From assembly GCF_001692325.1 (NCBI RefSeq), contig NZ_LXKN01000018.1, positions 62,001-126,000 of the forward strand: a DNA stretch of 64,000 bases, read 5' to 3'. Shown here in pieces: positions 17,878 to 25,402 of the stretch. This DNA comes from Rhizobium sp. AC27/96 (GTDB taxonomy: Bacteria; Pseudomonadota; Alphaproteobacteria; Rhizobiales; Rhizobiaceae). The notes beneath the pieces were generated by a model. It was not told the origin of the DNA. It searched no databases and saw nothing but the letters and a program-made list of their open reading frames with translations. How positions within the stretch are numbered: the first letter of the stretch is position 1; each line of letters starts with the position of its first letter. The position numbers and the translations under genes are program-made.

Positions 17878-18701
17878 CAATGGGCCTCCGGCCAGCCGAT
17901 GGCCTCGATCAGGGAGAGGGAGACTTTCTCGCAGACCTGCCGGTATTCTTCCGACGAGCGATAAAGCGGATCGCGCTCGCCGCTGGTCACAAGCGGGAAA
18001 TCCGTGTGGACGCGGCCAGGACGCGCCTTCATGACGACGATGCGGTTGGAGAGATAGGCGGATTCATAGACGGAATGGGTGACGAAGATCACGGTAATGC
18101 CAGTCGTCTGCCAGAGGCGCAGAACGTCATCGTTAAGCTTCTGGCGGGTAATCTCGTCGAGCGCGGCAAATGGTTCGTCCATCAAAAGCAGCTTCGGCTT
18201 GGTGATCAGAGCCCGGGCGATCGAGACACGCATTTTCATGCCGCCGGACAATTCCCGCGGATAGGCCTCGGCGAAATCCTGAAGGCCAACGGTTTCGAGG
18301 GTCTCCATGATTTGCTCGTAGGCTGCTGCCTTCGATACCCCTTGGAGTTTCAAGGGAAGATGCACATTGCCGAACACGGTTTTCCAGGGCAGCAGCGTTG
18401 GCTCCTGGAAAACGAAGCTGATATCGCCGTCCGGAAGGCCCTTGGCATTGATGCGCGAACTCGGCCAGTCGATCCTGCCACCGGTTGCGCCGCCGAGGCC
18501 GGCGATAATCCGCAACGCCGTCGACTTGCCACAGCCGGAAGGCCCGAGCAGGCTGATGAACTCGCCGCTCTCCACATTGATCGACATGCCGGAAAGCGCG
18601 AGCGTGCCGTTCGAGAAGACCTTGGAGACCTGCTCCATGACGACAAGCGGCCGCTTGCGGGCTTCGGCTTTGGTGATCGTGGTTACGTCAGACAGGGTCA
18701 T
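17877..18701 (-). CDS. ABC transporter ATPase, NitT/TauT or pyrimidine type
   Basis: 274 residues. Walker A 'GPSGCGKST', Q-loop 'FVFQEPTLLPWKTVFGNV', signature 'LSGGMKMRVSIARAL', Walker B 'LLLMDEPFAALD' and H-loop 'FVTHSVYESAYL' are all intact. The Q-loop wording and 'MDEPFAALDEITR' are typical of SsuB/TauB/ThiZ-type ATPases. It is separated from the binding protein gene by a repeat element but transcribed in the same direction. Confidence 0.9.
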   Translation of the reverse strand: MTLSDVTTITKAEARKRPLVVMEQVSKVFSNGTLALSGMSINVESGEFISLLGPSGCGKSTALRIIAGLGGATGGRIDWPSSRINAKGLPDGDISFVFQEPTLLPWKTVFGNVHLPLKLQGVSKAAAYEQIMETLETVGLQDFAEAYPRELSGGMKMRVSIARALITKPKLLLMDEPFAALDEITRQKLNDDVLRLWQTTGITVIFVTHSVYESAYLSNRIVVMKARPGRVHTDFPLVTSGERDPLYRSSEEYRQVCEKVSLSLIEAIGWPEAH

Positions 18702-18720
18702 CGCTCGGCTCTCTGTTGAT

Positions 18721-18842
18721 CCACCCTCCCCTTGATGGGGAGGGTCGGAGCAAAGCTCCGGGGTGGGGTGATCCTTCGAATTCCCGGGTCGTCACCCCCA
18801 CCCGCCGCTTTGCGGCGACCTCCCCCTTCAAGGGGGAGGTAC
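18721..18842. repeat. RIME1-like rhizobial intergenic mosaic element
   Basis: A roughly 120-base imperfect long palindrome fills the gap between the binding protein and ATPase genes. Left arm: ACCCTCCCC-TTGAT-GGGGAGGGT (18723-18745) then CGGAGC-AAA-GCTCCG (18746-18760). Right arm mirrors it: CGCCGC-TTT-GCGGCG (18803-18817) then ACCTCCCCC-TTCAA-GGGGGAGGT (18818-18840). Each arm contains two nested hairpins joined by GGGGTGGGG/CACCCCCACCC. This composition matches the intergenic mosaic elements of Rhizobiaceae. In the transcript it would fold strongly and could raise binding-protein message relative to the downstream genes. Confidence 0.85.
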
Positions 18843-18848
18843 CAAGAC

Positions 18849-19865
18849 TTACTTCTTCAATCCCATTCCAAACCCCTTGCAGACGAACTGCGGATCGAAG
18901 GCCTTTTTGTAGTCAATGTCGGCGTCGAACACCTTGATCTGCACCATTTCGTCGAAGAACTTCTTGTAGTGAGCGTCGGTGATACAGCCGATGCCCTTGT
19001 CGAGGGCGTCGCCGGACTCGACGATGCCGTACTCCTTCATCTTGGCGACGGAATAGGCGATCTGGCCGTCCGTCATGTCGGGATTGTCCTTCTTGATCAG
19101 ATCGTTGGCCGCCTTGTTGTCGCCGTAGAGATAATTGTACCAGCCCTCGATCGAGGCGTTGACGAAGCGCTTCACCAGATCCGGGTTCTTCTGAACCAGC
19201 GCGGTCTGCGTCGTGATCATCGTCGAATAGGGCGAATAGCCAGCGTCGGCGATGAGGAAGACTTTCGGCTTCCAGCCCGCCTGCTTCTCTATTTCATAAG
19301 GTTCAGACGTGAGATAACCCTGCTGGGCCGATTGCTTGTCAGCAAGGAACGGTGCGGGGCTGAAGTTGTAGGGCTTGAACTGCTCGTCCTTGAAGCCCGG
19401 GAAGTTCGCCTTCATCCATTCGAAATAGGTGATGTAGCCGTCCTTGCTCATGAACAGGCTCGGCAGCTTGGCAAGATCCTCGAACTTCTCCACGCCGGCA
19501 TCCGGGTGGGCGATCAGCACCTGCGGATCCTTCTGGAAGATCGCCGCGACATCGATGATCGGGATGCCCTGCTTCACCGCGTCGATTTCCTGCTGGGGGC
19601 CACCCATGTAGAAATCGATCTTGCCCGAGATCAGCAATGCCTGATTGGCGGCGTTCGGGCCGCCCTGGACGATGGTTACGTCGAGGCCGTATTTCTTGTA
19701 GGTGCCGTCGGCAACGGCCTGGTAGAAGCCGCCATGTTCTGCCTGGGCGAGCCAATTGGTGCCATAGGTCACCTTGTCGAGGGCATTTGCCGGCTCTGCC
19801 GCAGCGATGGCAGCCGAGAGGCCGATGACGGCGAGAAATGCTTTGATCTTCAATGCATTGGACAT
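18849..19865 (-). CDS. NMT1/ThiY-type ABC transporter substrate-binding protein
   Basis: 338 residues with a signal peptide ending near 'ANALD'. 'VTYGTNWLAQAEHGGFYQAVADGTYKKYGLDVTIVQGGP' is the NMT1/ThiY family N-terminal pattern, whose members bind hydroxymethylpyrimidine precursors, riboflavin or related heterocycles. It is the first gene of a leftward operon with ATPase, permease, deaminase, FAD oxidase and quinone reductase. The ligand is probably a nitrogen heterocycle; the sequence alone does not fix it. Confidence 0.87.
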   Translation of the reverse strand: MSNALKIKAFLAVIGLSAAIAAAEPANALDKVTYGTNWLAQAEHGGFYQAVADGTYKKYGLDVTIVQGGPNAANQALLISGKIDFYMGGPQQEIDAVKQGIPIIDVAAIFQKDPQVLIAHPDAGVEKFEDLAKLPSLFMSKDGYITYFEWMKANFPGFKDEQFKPYNFSPAPFLADKQSAQQGYLTSEPYEIEKQAGWKPKVFLIADAGYSPYSTMITTQTALVQKNPDLVKRFVNASIEGWYNYLYGDNKAANDLIKKDNPDMTDGQIAYSVAKMKEYGIVESGDALDKGIGCITDAHYKKFFDEMVQIKVFDADIDYKKAFDPQFVCKGFGMGLKK

Positions 19866-19946
19866 GGCTGACTGTTCCCCTTATCTGCCATGGGACGCCG
19901 CCAGTGACGCCCATTTTCTGCATTTGAGCGATTGCCTTGCGCTTTG

Positions 19947-19981
19947 AAAAGCATCAAAATTCGTGCGCATTGATGCCTTTT
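19947..19981 (-). promoter_or_regulatory. Candidate 35-bp bipartite operator, copy 1
   Basis: AAAAGCATCAA and TTGATGCCTTTT form an inverted repeat across 35 bases, about 80 bases upstream of the binding-protein start and inside the divergent region shared with the LysR gene. The same outer half-sites with identical total spacing recur before the creatininase gene (21862-21896). Confidence 0.5.
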
Positions 19982-20037
19982 AGGCATCTGTTCCCGGGTC
20001 TGTGCCTAAATTGTGCGGCCTGGGTAAAATTTATGCA

Positions 20038-21018
20038 ATGGGGATGCGCATGCTGCACTCGAGACGGCTTCTTTACATCCATGAAATCGCCCGCTGCGGC
20101 TCGATCCGCAAGGCGGCGGCGCGGCTCAATGTGGCATCATCGGCGATAAACCGCCAGATTCTGGCGCTGGAGGAGGAGATGGGGGCCCCGCTCTTCGAGA
20201 GGCTGCCGCGCGGCCTGCGGCTGACGGCGGCGGGCGAGCTCTGTATCGAGCACATCCGCGAGGTGTTGAAGAACTACGAGCGGCTGGAGGGGCGCATCCG
20301 CAGCCTCAAGATGCAACAGGCCGGCAAGGTTCGAATGGTGGCGACGGTTGGGTTGGCGTCTGGGCCACTGCCGGAGATCATCGCCCGCTTTCTTTCCGAA
20401 CATCCGCGCGTCTTCATTCAGCTGCGCAACGATTCCGGCTCGACGACAATGGCGCCGGTGCTTTCGGGTGAAGTCGATATCGGCCTTGGCTTCAACATAC
20501 CGGCGACGCCTGGCATCCGCTCACTCGGCAATTTCGATATTCCGATCGGCGTCGTTCTACCGCCCGGCCACCCCCTGATAGGGCCGGGACCGATCAACCT
20601 TGCCGACGTCGTGGAAGAGCGGTTGCTGCTGGCGCAGCCGGGCACCAGCCTCAGGGATGTCATCAATCTGACGCTTGCTCGCCTTTCCGTGCAGGTCGAG
20701 CCGGTGCTGGAAAGCAGCGCATCGGAAATGCTGAAGCAGCTGGTGAAGTGCGGAGCAGGGCTGACGCTGCTCAATCCGCTCGATGTCATTACCGAGTGTC
20801 GGCGCGGCGAATTGGTATTTCGGCCGATCGCTGAACCGCATTCGCGGCCTCAGCCGATGAAACTATTCGCCCGCACACGAGCGTCGCTCGACGCCGCCAC
20901 CAGCCTTTTCGTCGAATATCTGCTCGCCGAACTGGCCGGGATGGTCGAAGAACTGCAGGCAAAGGGGCATATCATGCCGCCTTCGGAGCGCCGCCGCGCG
21001 GATGCCTATTTCGAATAG
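20038..21018 (+). CDS. LysR-family transcriptional regulator
   Basis: About 326 residues. The N-terminal winged helix-turn-helix is 'LLYIHEIARCGSIRKAAARLNVASSAINRQILALEEEMGAPLFERLPRGLRLTAAG', followed by the linker helix and a periplasmic-binding-fold effector domain. The start is uncertain: in-frame ATGs lie at 20038, 20044 and 20050, and an upstream ATG at 20002 would precede the conserved part by many residues. It is divergent from the NMT1-type transporter operon, the usual arrangement for a LysR protein controlling its neighbour. Its 3' end overlaps the convergent creatininase gene by 13 bases. Confidence 0.88.
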   Translation: MGMRMLHSRRLLYIHEIARCGSIRKAAARLNVASSAINRQILALEEEMGAPLFERLPRGLRLTAAGELCIEHIREVLKNYERLEGRIRSLKMQQAGKVRMVATVGLASGPLPEIIARFLSEHPRVFIQLRNDSGSTTMAPVLSGEVDIGLGFNIPATPGIRSLGNFDIPIGVVLPPGHPLIGPGPINLADVVEERLLLAQPGTSLRDVINLTLARLSVQVEPVLESSASEMLKQLVKCGAGLTLLNPLDVITECRRGELVFRPIAEPHSRPQPMKLFARTRASLDAATSLFVEYLLAELAGMVEELQAKGHIMPPSERRRADAYFE

Positions 21019-21803
21019 AGGTTGGCGAGTGGATAGTCGCGCAGATCGCGCAGCATTTCGATGAAGCCGGCGACCTCGTGGCGGCAGATGAGGGCGCCTT
21101 TTTCCGCGGTGCCGTTGGCGGCATTGCCGACGACGCCATTCGGGTTGAGGTCGTGCGCGATCCAGGCGAGCGAATGCGGCGGCAGCGGCTGTAAATATTT
21201 GGAATGCGCCTTCATCCATTCCGCCTTGGAGGCGAAGTTCTCAGCCTTGTCCATCCGCACCAGCTCGGGGCGGAAATGTAGCATCAGCGAGGTTTCGACG
21301 TCGCCGCCATGGATGCCGAAGCGCTGCTCATGCTCATCGATCATGCCATCAGGCGTGCCGAAGCGCGTCCATTGGGTAGCGACGACGGCCATTTGATAGC
21401 GCACGCGCAGCTCGCGCGCGACGATGCCCATGATATCGAGATTGCCGCCATGGGAATTGACGATCACCATCTTGCGGATGCCGGCCTCGGCGACCTTCGC
21501 ACCGATCGCGGTCCAGACCGGGATCAGCAATTCGGCACTCAGCGACAGCGTGCCGGGACCGTAGATATGCTCATTGGCCTTGCCGATCTCCTGCGTCGGC
21601 AGCACGAGGAAATCCAGATCCTCCGGACGCTGAACCTTCAATTCCGCCAGCATGCCTTCGGCGATCGCGACATCCGTTGCGATCGGCAGATGCGGGCCGT
21701 GCTGCTCCGTCGAGGCGATCGGCAGGATGGCGATCGTGGTGTCGGGCGAGAGACCGGCGAAGTCATAGGTGTTGAGTTCGTTCCAGTAAAAGGGCTTTGC
21801 CAT
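21006..21803 (-). CDS. Creatininase-family amidohydrolase
   Basis: 265 residues of the creatininase family. Motifs are 'LPIASTEQHGPHLPIATD' (metal-binding Glu/His), 'VNSHGGN' and 'IHGGDVETSLML' (further metal ligands). Members open creatinine or other cyclic amides, or hydrolyse small amides such as mycofactocin or FAPy intermediates. Its own promoter region contains copy 2 of the bipartite element also found before the transporter operon, so it probably acts in the same pathway as the imported heterocycle and the deaminase. Confidence 0.87.
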   Translation of the reverse strand: MAKPFYWNELNTYDFAGLSPDTTIAILPIASTEQHGPHLPIATDVAIAEGMLAELKVQRPEDLDFLVLPTQEIGKANEHIYGPGTLSLSAELLIPVWTAIGAKVAEAGIRKMVIVNSHGGNLDIMGIVARELRVRYQMAVVATQWTRFGTPDGMIDEHEQRFGIHGGDVETSLMLHFRPELVRMDKAENFASKAEWMKAHSKYLQPLPPHSLAWIAHDLNPNGVVGNAANGTAEKGALICRHEVAGFIEMLRDLRDYPLANLYSK

Positions 21804-21861
21804 TGCCGTGTCCTCGCGTCAGCATTCGTGAGTAACGGATACGGCAAGCATGATGACGGTG

Positions 21862-21896
21862 AAAAGCATCAATTTGCGGCCGTGCCGCTGCCTTTT
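21862..21896 (-). promoter_or_regulatory. Candidate 35-bp bipartite operator, copy 2
   Basis: AAAAGCATCAA at the left and TGCCTTTT at the right, 35 bases in total, the same outer sequence and same length as copy 1 at 19947-19981 (the shared left block extends to TGAAAAGCATCAA). It lies about 60 bases upstream of the creatininase start. The inner half of the right arm is less conserved than in copy 1. Confidence 0.45.
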
Positions 21897-22024
21897 TGCG
21901 TGCGCTTGCGATGCGGGCCGTCGCAGGTTGGCGTTGACCAACTTTCCGGGGTTGTTGTGCTTCTCGCAATTGTGCAATGCTTTCGCCGCGGCGGGAGATC
22001 CAGGCAATTGGGAAGCAGCATGGC

Positions 22025-23020
22025 ATGAGCGTAGCGGACTTGGAGAGCGGCGGCAGTCCGCGCAAGCGGAGCCTTTATGAGGAGCTTCACGGACGGCTGA
22101 AGGCTGAGATCCTGGAAGGGGCTGTGCCGGAAGGCATCGTGCTGACGGAGGCCGCCCTTGCCGGTATCGTCGGCAGCAGCAGGGCGCCGGTGCGGCAGGC
22201 ACTGCAGATGCTCGAGGATGACGGGCTGATCAATCGTTTCGATGGCCGTGGTTTTGTCGTCGGTTCCTCGGGAACGCCGCCGAAGCGGGCGAACCTTGCC
22301 GACTATCTCGGCAAGCTGATCGAGACGGACGCCCGGCCAATGTTTGCCTGGCAGGCACTTTACGAAAACGTTGAACGCATCGTTGTTTATCGTTCTTTCT
22401 TCGGGCGTTGCCGGATCAATGAAAACGAGCTCGCGCGGCATTTCGGAGTCGGCCGGGCGGTAGCGCGCGACGTGGTCTTGAAGCTTGAAACGCTGGGGAT
22501 TACCGAGAAGGACGATAATTTCCGCTGGTCGATCGTCCCGCTCGACAGCCAGCGTATTCGCGATCTCTACGAGGTGCGCGAGCAGATCGAACCGCTAGCG
22601 CTCGCAAGTGCCCTTGGCAGCCTCTCGGACGATCATATCGACGCGATGCTGGCGCGGCTCTCGAAAGCGCTTGCCGACTATCCGGATGTTTCGGCTTCGA
22701 CCATGTACGAGCTGGAGCTCGACCTTCACCTTCGCAGCCTGCAGGCCTGCCCGAACAAGGAGTTTCTGAACATCCTCAAGCGCACCCATTGCATCCTGAC
22801 GCTCAGCAAGCATGTCGTCGGCAGCCGCATCAAGAGGCCGGAATATGAGCCGTTTCTCGCTGAGCATATCGGCGTATTCGAGATGATGATGAAGCGCGAC
22901 AAGGAGGGGCTGCGCAAGGCAATGCGCGACCACATCCGTGGCTCGCAGCCGAATGTCCAGGCACGTGCTGCCTATATTCGCGAGCACTATCAGCCGGATG
23001 ACTATAGTTTTATCACCTAG
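22025..23020 (+). CDS. GntR/FadR-type regulator with two winged-helix segments
   Basis: 331 residues from the ATG at 22025 (GGGAAG upstream). An N-terminal GntR winged helix (about 15-75: 'SLYEELHGRLKAEILEGAVPEGIVLTEAALAGIVGSSRAPVRQALQMLEDDGLI') is followed by a second winged-helix-like segment (about 120-175: 'RCRINENELARHFGVGRAVARDVVLKLETLGI'). An FCD-type ligand domain ends the protein ('YEVREQIEPLALASALG', then histidine-containing helices). Most FadR-like proteins have one DNA-binding domain at about 220-250 residues, so the duplication is unusual. It is divergent from the creatininase gene and convergent with uxaA. Confidence 0.82.
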   Translation: MSVADLESGGSPRKRSLYEELHGRLKAEILEGAVPEGIVLTEAALAGIVGSSRAPVRQALQMLEDDGLINRFDGRGFVVGSSGTPPKRANLADYLGKLIETDARPMFAWQALYENVERIVVYRSFFGRCRINENELARHFGVGRAVARDVVLKLETLGITEKDDNFRWSIVPLDSQRIRDLYEVREQIEPLALASALGSLSDDHIDAMLARLSKALADYPDVSASTMYELELDLHLRSLQACPNKEFLNILKRTHCILTLSKHVVGSRIKRPEYEPFLAEHIGVFEMMMKRDKEGLRKAMRDHIRGSQPNVQARAAYIREHYQPDDYSFIT

Positions 23021-23035
23021 AGCATCGGCCTGAGA

Positions 23036-24568
23036 TCAGGTTATGGCGCCGACCTGCCACGGCACGAATTCATTGTCGCCATAATCGAAGGTTTCGCTCA
23101 GCGTCTTCTTGCCCGAGGCGACAGCAATGATGTCCTCAAAGATCCGCTCGCCGGCCGCCTCGATCGTATCCTCGCCGCTGACGATGTCACCGCAATTGAT
23201 GTCCATGTCCTCACGCATGTGATTATACATCTCGGTATTGGTGGCGATCTTGATGCAGGGCGCCGGCTTGAAGCCCGAGACCGATCCTCGGCCCGTCGTG
23301 AAGCAGATGACGTTGCAGCCGCCCGCGACCTGGCCGGTAACGGCAACCGGATCGTAACCGGGCGTATCCATGAAGACGAAGCCGGGCTTGTCGACGATCT
23401 CCGAATATTCATAGACGGCCTTCAACGGCATGGTGCCGCCCTTGGCGACTGCTCCGAGCGACTTCTCCAAAATGGTCGTGAGGCCGCCGAGCTTGTTGCC
23501 GTAGGAGGGGTTGTTGTTGAGTTCGGCATTGTTGCGGCGCGTATAGTCGCGCCACCAATCGATCCTCGAGAGCAGTTTTTCGGCGACATCAGGCGTTGCC
23601 GCCCGCCGCGTCAGCAGATGCTCCGCGCCGTAGATTTCGGGTGTTTCGGCAAGAACTGACGTGCCACCATTGCGCACGAGAAGATCGGAAGCATAGCCGA
23701 GCGCCGGATTGGCGGAGATCCCGGAATAACCGTCAGAGCCTCCGCATTCCAGCGCAAGCTTGAGGCCCGAGAGTGGCTGCACGGTTCGCTTGGCGGCGTT
23801 GACCCCCGGCAGCATGTCACGGATCATTTCGGATGCGGCGGCAATCGTCTTGCGCGTGCCGCCGAGATCCTGAATGGTCATGGTGCGCAGCCGGTTCCCC
23901 TCTTCGAGCTTGTAGTGCTCAAGGATGGGCGCGATCTGGTTGGTTTCGCAGCCAAGGCCGATCATCAGGATGCCGCCGAAATTCGGATGGCGGGCATAGC
24001 CCTGCAGGGTCCGCGCCAGATAGCGATAGCCCTCGGAATTGGTGTTGATCGCGCAGCCGCCGCCATGGGTGAGCGCGACGACGCCGTCGACATTGTCGAA
24101 GCCTTCGAGGCCGCCCGTGCGGTTAAAGTGTTCGGCGATGTATTTCGACACGGTGGCTGAGCAGTTGACCGTGGTGATGATGCCGATGAAATTGCGGGTA
24201 CCGACGCCGCCGGCGCCGCGATCGAACCCCATGAATGTGCGACAGTCTTCGCGCGGCAGCATGCCCGGTTCTTCGATGTCGACGCTGAACTGGTAGGGAT
24301 GGTCGGATTCGATGACGGCGAGATTCTGCAGATGCACGTGGCCGCCGGCTGGAATGAACTGCGTCGCCACGCCGATCGGCTGGCCAAACTTGCGGATTTC
24401 CTGACCGGCCGGGATATCGCGTACAGCTACCTTGTGTCCGCGCGGGATCTGATCGACGGCGGTCAATCCCTCGATGCCTGTCGGGTTTCCGGCGCGGATC
24501 ATGGCGCGGGCAACGGCGACGTCGTCAATGGAGTTGAGGAGGATGACAGGTGAAACGGCGGCTGACAT
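23036..24568 (-). CDS. uxaA: Altronate dehydratase (UxaA family, full length)
   Basis: 510 residues carrying both the N-terminal SAF domain (about 1-100, 'GHKVAVRDIPAGQEIRKFGQPIG') and the C-terminal dehydratase domain with conserved cysteines ('LGCETNQIAPILEHY', 'LALECGGSDGYSGISANPALG'). The family removes water from D-altronate or D-galactarate to give 2-keto-3-deoxy sugar acids in hexuronate catabolism, using iron. It stands as a single gene with its own palindrome-bearing promoter region. Galactarate dehydratase (GarD) is the main alternative. Confidence 0.87.
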   Translation of the reverse strand: MSAAVSPVILLNSIDDVAVARAMIRAGNPTGIEGLTAVDQIPRGHKVAVRDIPAGQEIRKFGQPIGVATQFIPAGGHVHLQNLAVIESDHPYQFSVDIEEPGMLPREDCRTFMGFDRGAGGVGTRNFIGIITTVNCSATVSKYIAEHFNRTGGLEGFDNVDGVVALTHGGGCAINTNSEGYRYLARTLQGYARHPNFGGILMIGLGCETNQIAPILEHYKLEEGNRLRTMTIQDLGGTRKTIAAASEMIRDMLPGVNAAKRTVQPLSGLKLALECGGSDGYSGISANPALGYASDLLVRNGGTSVLAETPEIYGAEHLLTRRAATPDVAEKLLSRIDWWRDYTRRNNAELNNNPSYGNKLGGLTTILEKSLGAVAKGGTMPLKAVYEYSEIVDKPGFVFMDTPGYDPVAVTGQVAGGCNVICFTTGRGSVSGFKPAPCIKIATNTEMYNHMREDMDINCGDIVSGEDTIEAAGERIFEDIIAVASGKKTLSETFDYGDNEFVPWQVGAIT

Positions 24569-24593
24569 AAGCGATTCCGTGAGGTTGGATTAA

Positions 24594-24615
24594 TGTCTAT
24601 TGCTAGCAATAGACA
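24594..24615. promoter_or_regulatory. Perfect 22-bp palindrome, candidate operator of uxaA
   Basis: The half-site TGTCTATTGCT is followed directly by its exact reverse complement AGCAATAGACA. It lies 26-47 bases upstream of the uxaA start in a 100-base gap between convergently independent genes. Size and symmetry suit a dimeric GntR-type repressor, and the GntR gene downstream of uxaA is the obvious candidate protein. Confidence 0.6.
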
Positions 24616-24670
24616 ATTATTCGGGGGAAGGCGTCAAGCACGATTGGCACTTGTGGCTAAGTTCTATCCA

Positions 24671-25402
24671 TCAGTTGTGCGGCTGGCGGGCGAGCCACGC
24701 GCTAAGATCCGCCTCTGCCCGCTCGAGTGCGCTGTGATTGAGCAGCTTTCGCAGAAGCGCGACAGCCACGGCCCGAGCCCGCAGATTGAACCGGCCATCA
24801 TCGCTCTGGCCGCCGAGTGGCTGATAGACGCCGAGCTTGATGTAGAGCTGCTGTAGCCGGTTCTGCACGCTGCGAACCGAGAGATTGCGTCTCTGCGCAA
24901 TTGCCCGGTCGGTAAGGCCGAGCGCGATGTCGACAAGGATCTCATATTCGGCCTCGGTAAAGCCGTTGATGTTGCCGAGGCTCTTTTGCTGCATGCCGCG
25001 GACTTCGCGATCGATGACGCATTGGCTCTCGATGAAGATGCTGCGAAGCGCGAGTTTCAGCCGGTCGTCGGAGGCCGACTTCAGGACGTAGCCGTAGACG
25101 GCACCCATCGGCACGATGCGCGACACACCACGCACATAGGCTTCATCGGAATAGTTGGACCAGAACAGGATCCGCGTCTCCGGCCGCTCCTTCCAGATGG
25201 TACGGGCGGCCTCGATGCCGTTGCGCTCGCTCATCTGCAGATCCATGACGACATGGGCCGACTTGCAGTCGCGCGCCAGCCGTTCGCCGGCATTGCCGTT
25301 TTCAGCTTCCAGCACGCCGTCGCATTCGGGCAGGGCGGCGCGGACGGCCTCGTTCAGATAGGAGCGATGCAGGGGATCGTCCTCGATGATCAGGACCTTC
25401 AT
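24671..25402 (-). CDS. NarL/LuxR-type response regulator
   Basis: 243 residues. The receiver domain has the acidic pair 'IIEDD' at the N terminus, the phosphoacceptor Asp in 'HVVMDLQMSERNG' and the conserved Lys in 'YVLKSASDD'. The C-terminal LuxR helix-turn-helix is 'GFTEAEYEILVDIALGLTDRAIAQRRNLSVRSVQNRLQQLYIKLGV', followed by an unusual 45-residue tail. Its start overlaps the kinase stop by four bases. It probably controls the divergent sugar transporter operon. Confidence 0.88.
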   Translation of the reverse strand: MKVLIIEDDPLHRSYLNEAVRAALPECDGVLEAENGNAGERLARDCKSAHVVMDLQMSERNGIEAARTIWKERPETRILFWSNYSDEAYVRGVSRIVPMGAVYGYVLKSASDDRLKLALRSIFIESQCVIDREVRGMQQKSLGNINGFTEAEYEILVDIALGLTDRAIAQRRNLSVRSVQNRLQQLYIKLGVYQPLGGQSDDGRFNLRARAVAVALLRKLLNHSALERAEADLSAWLARQPHN

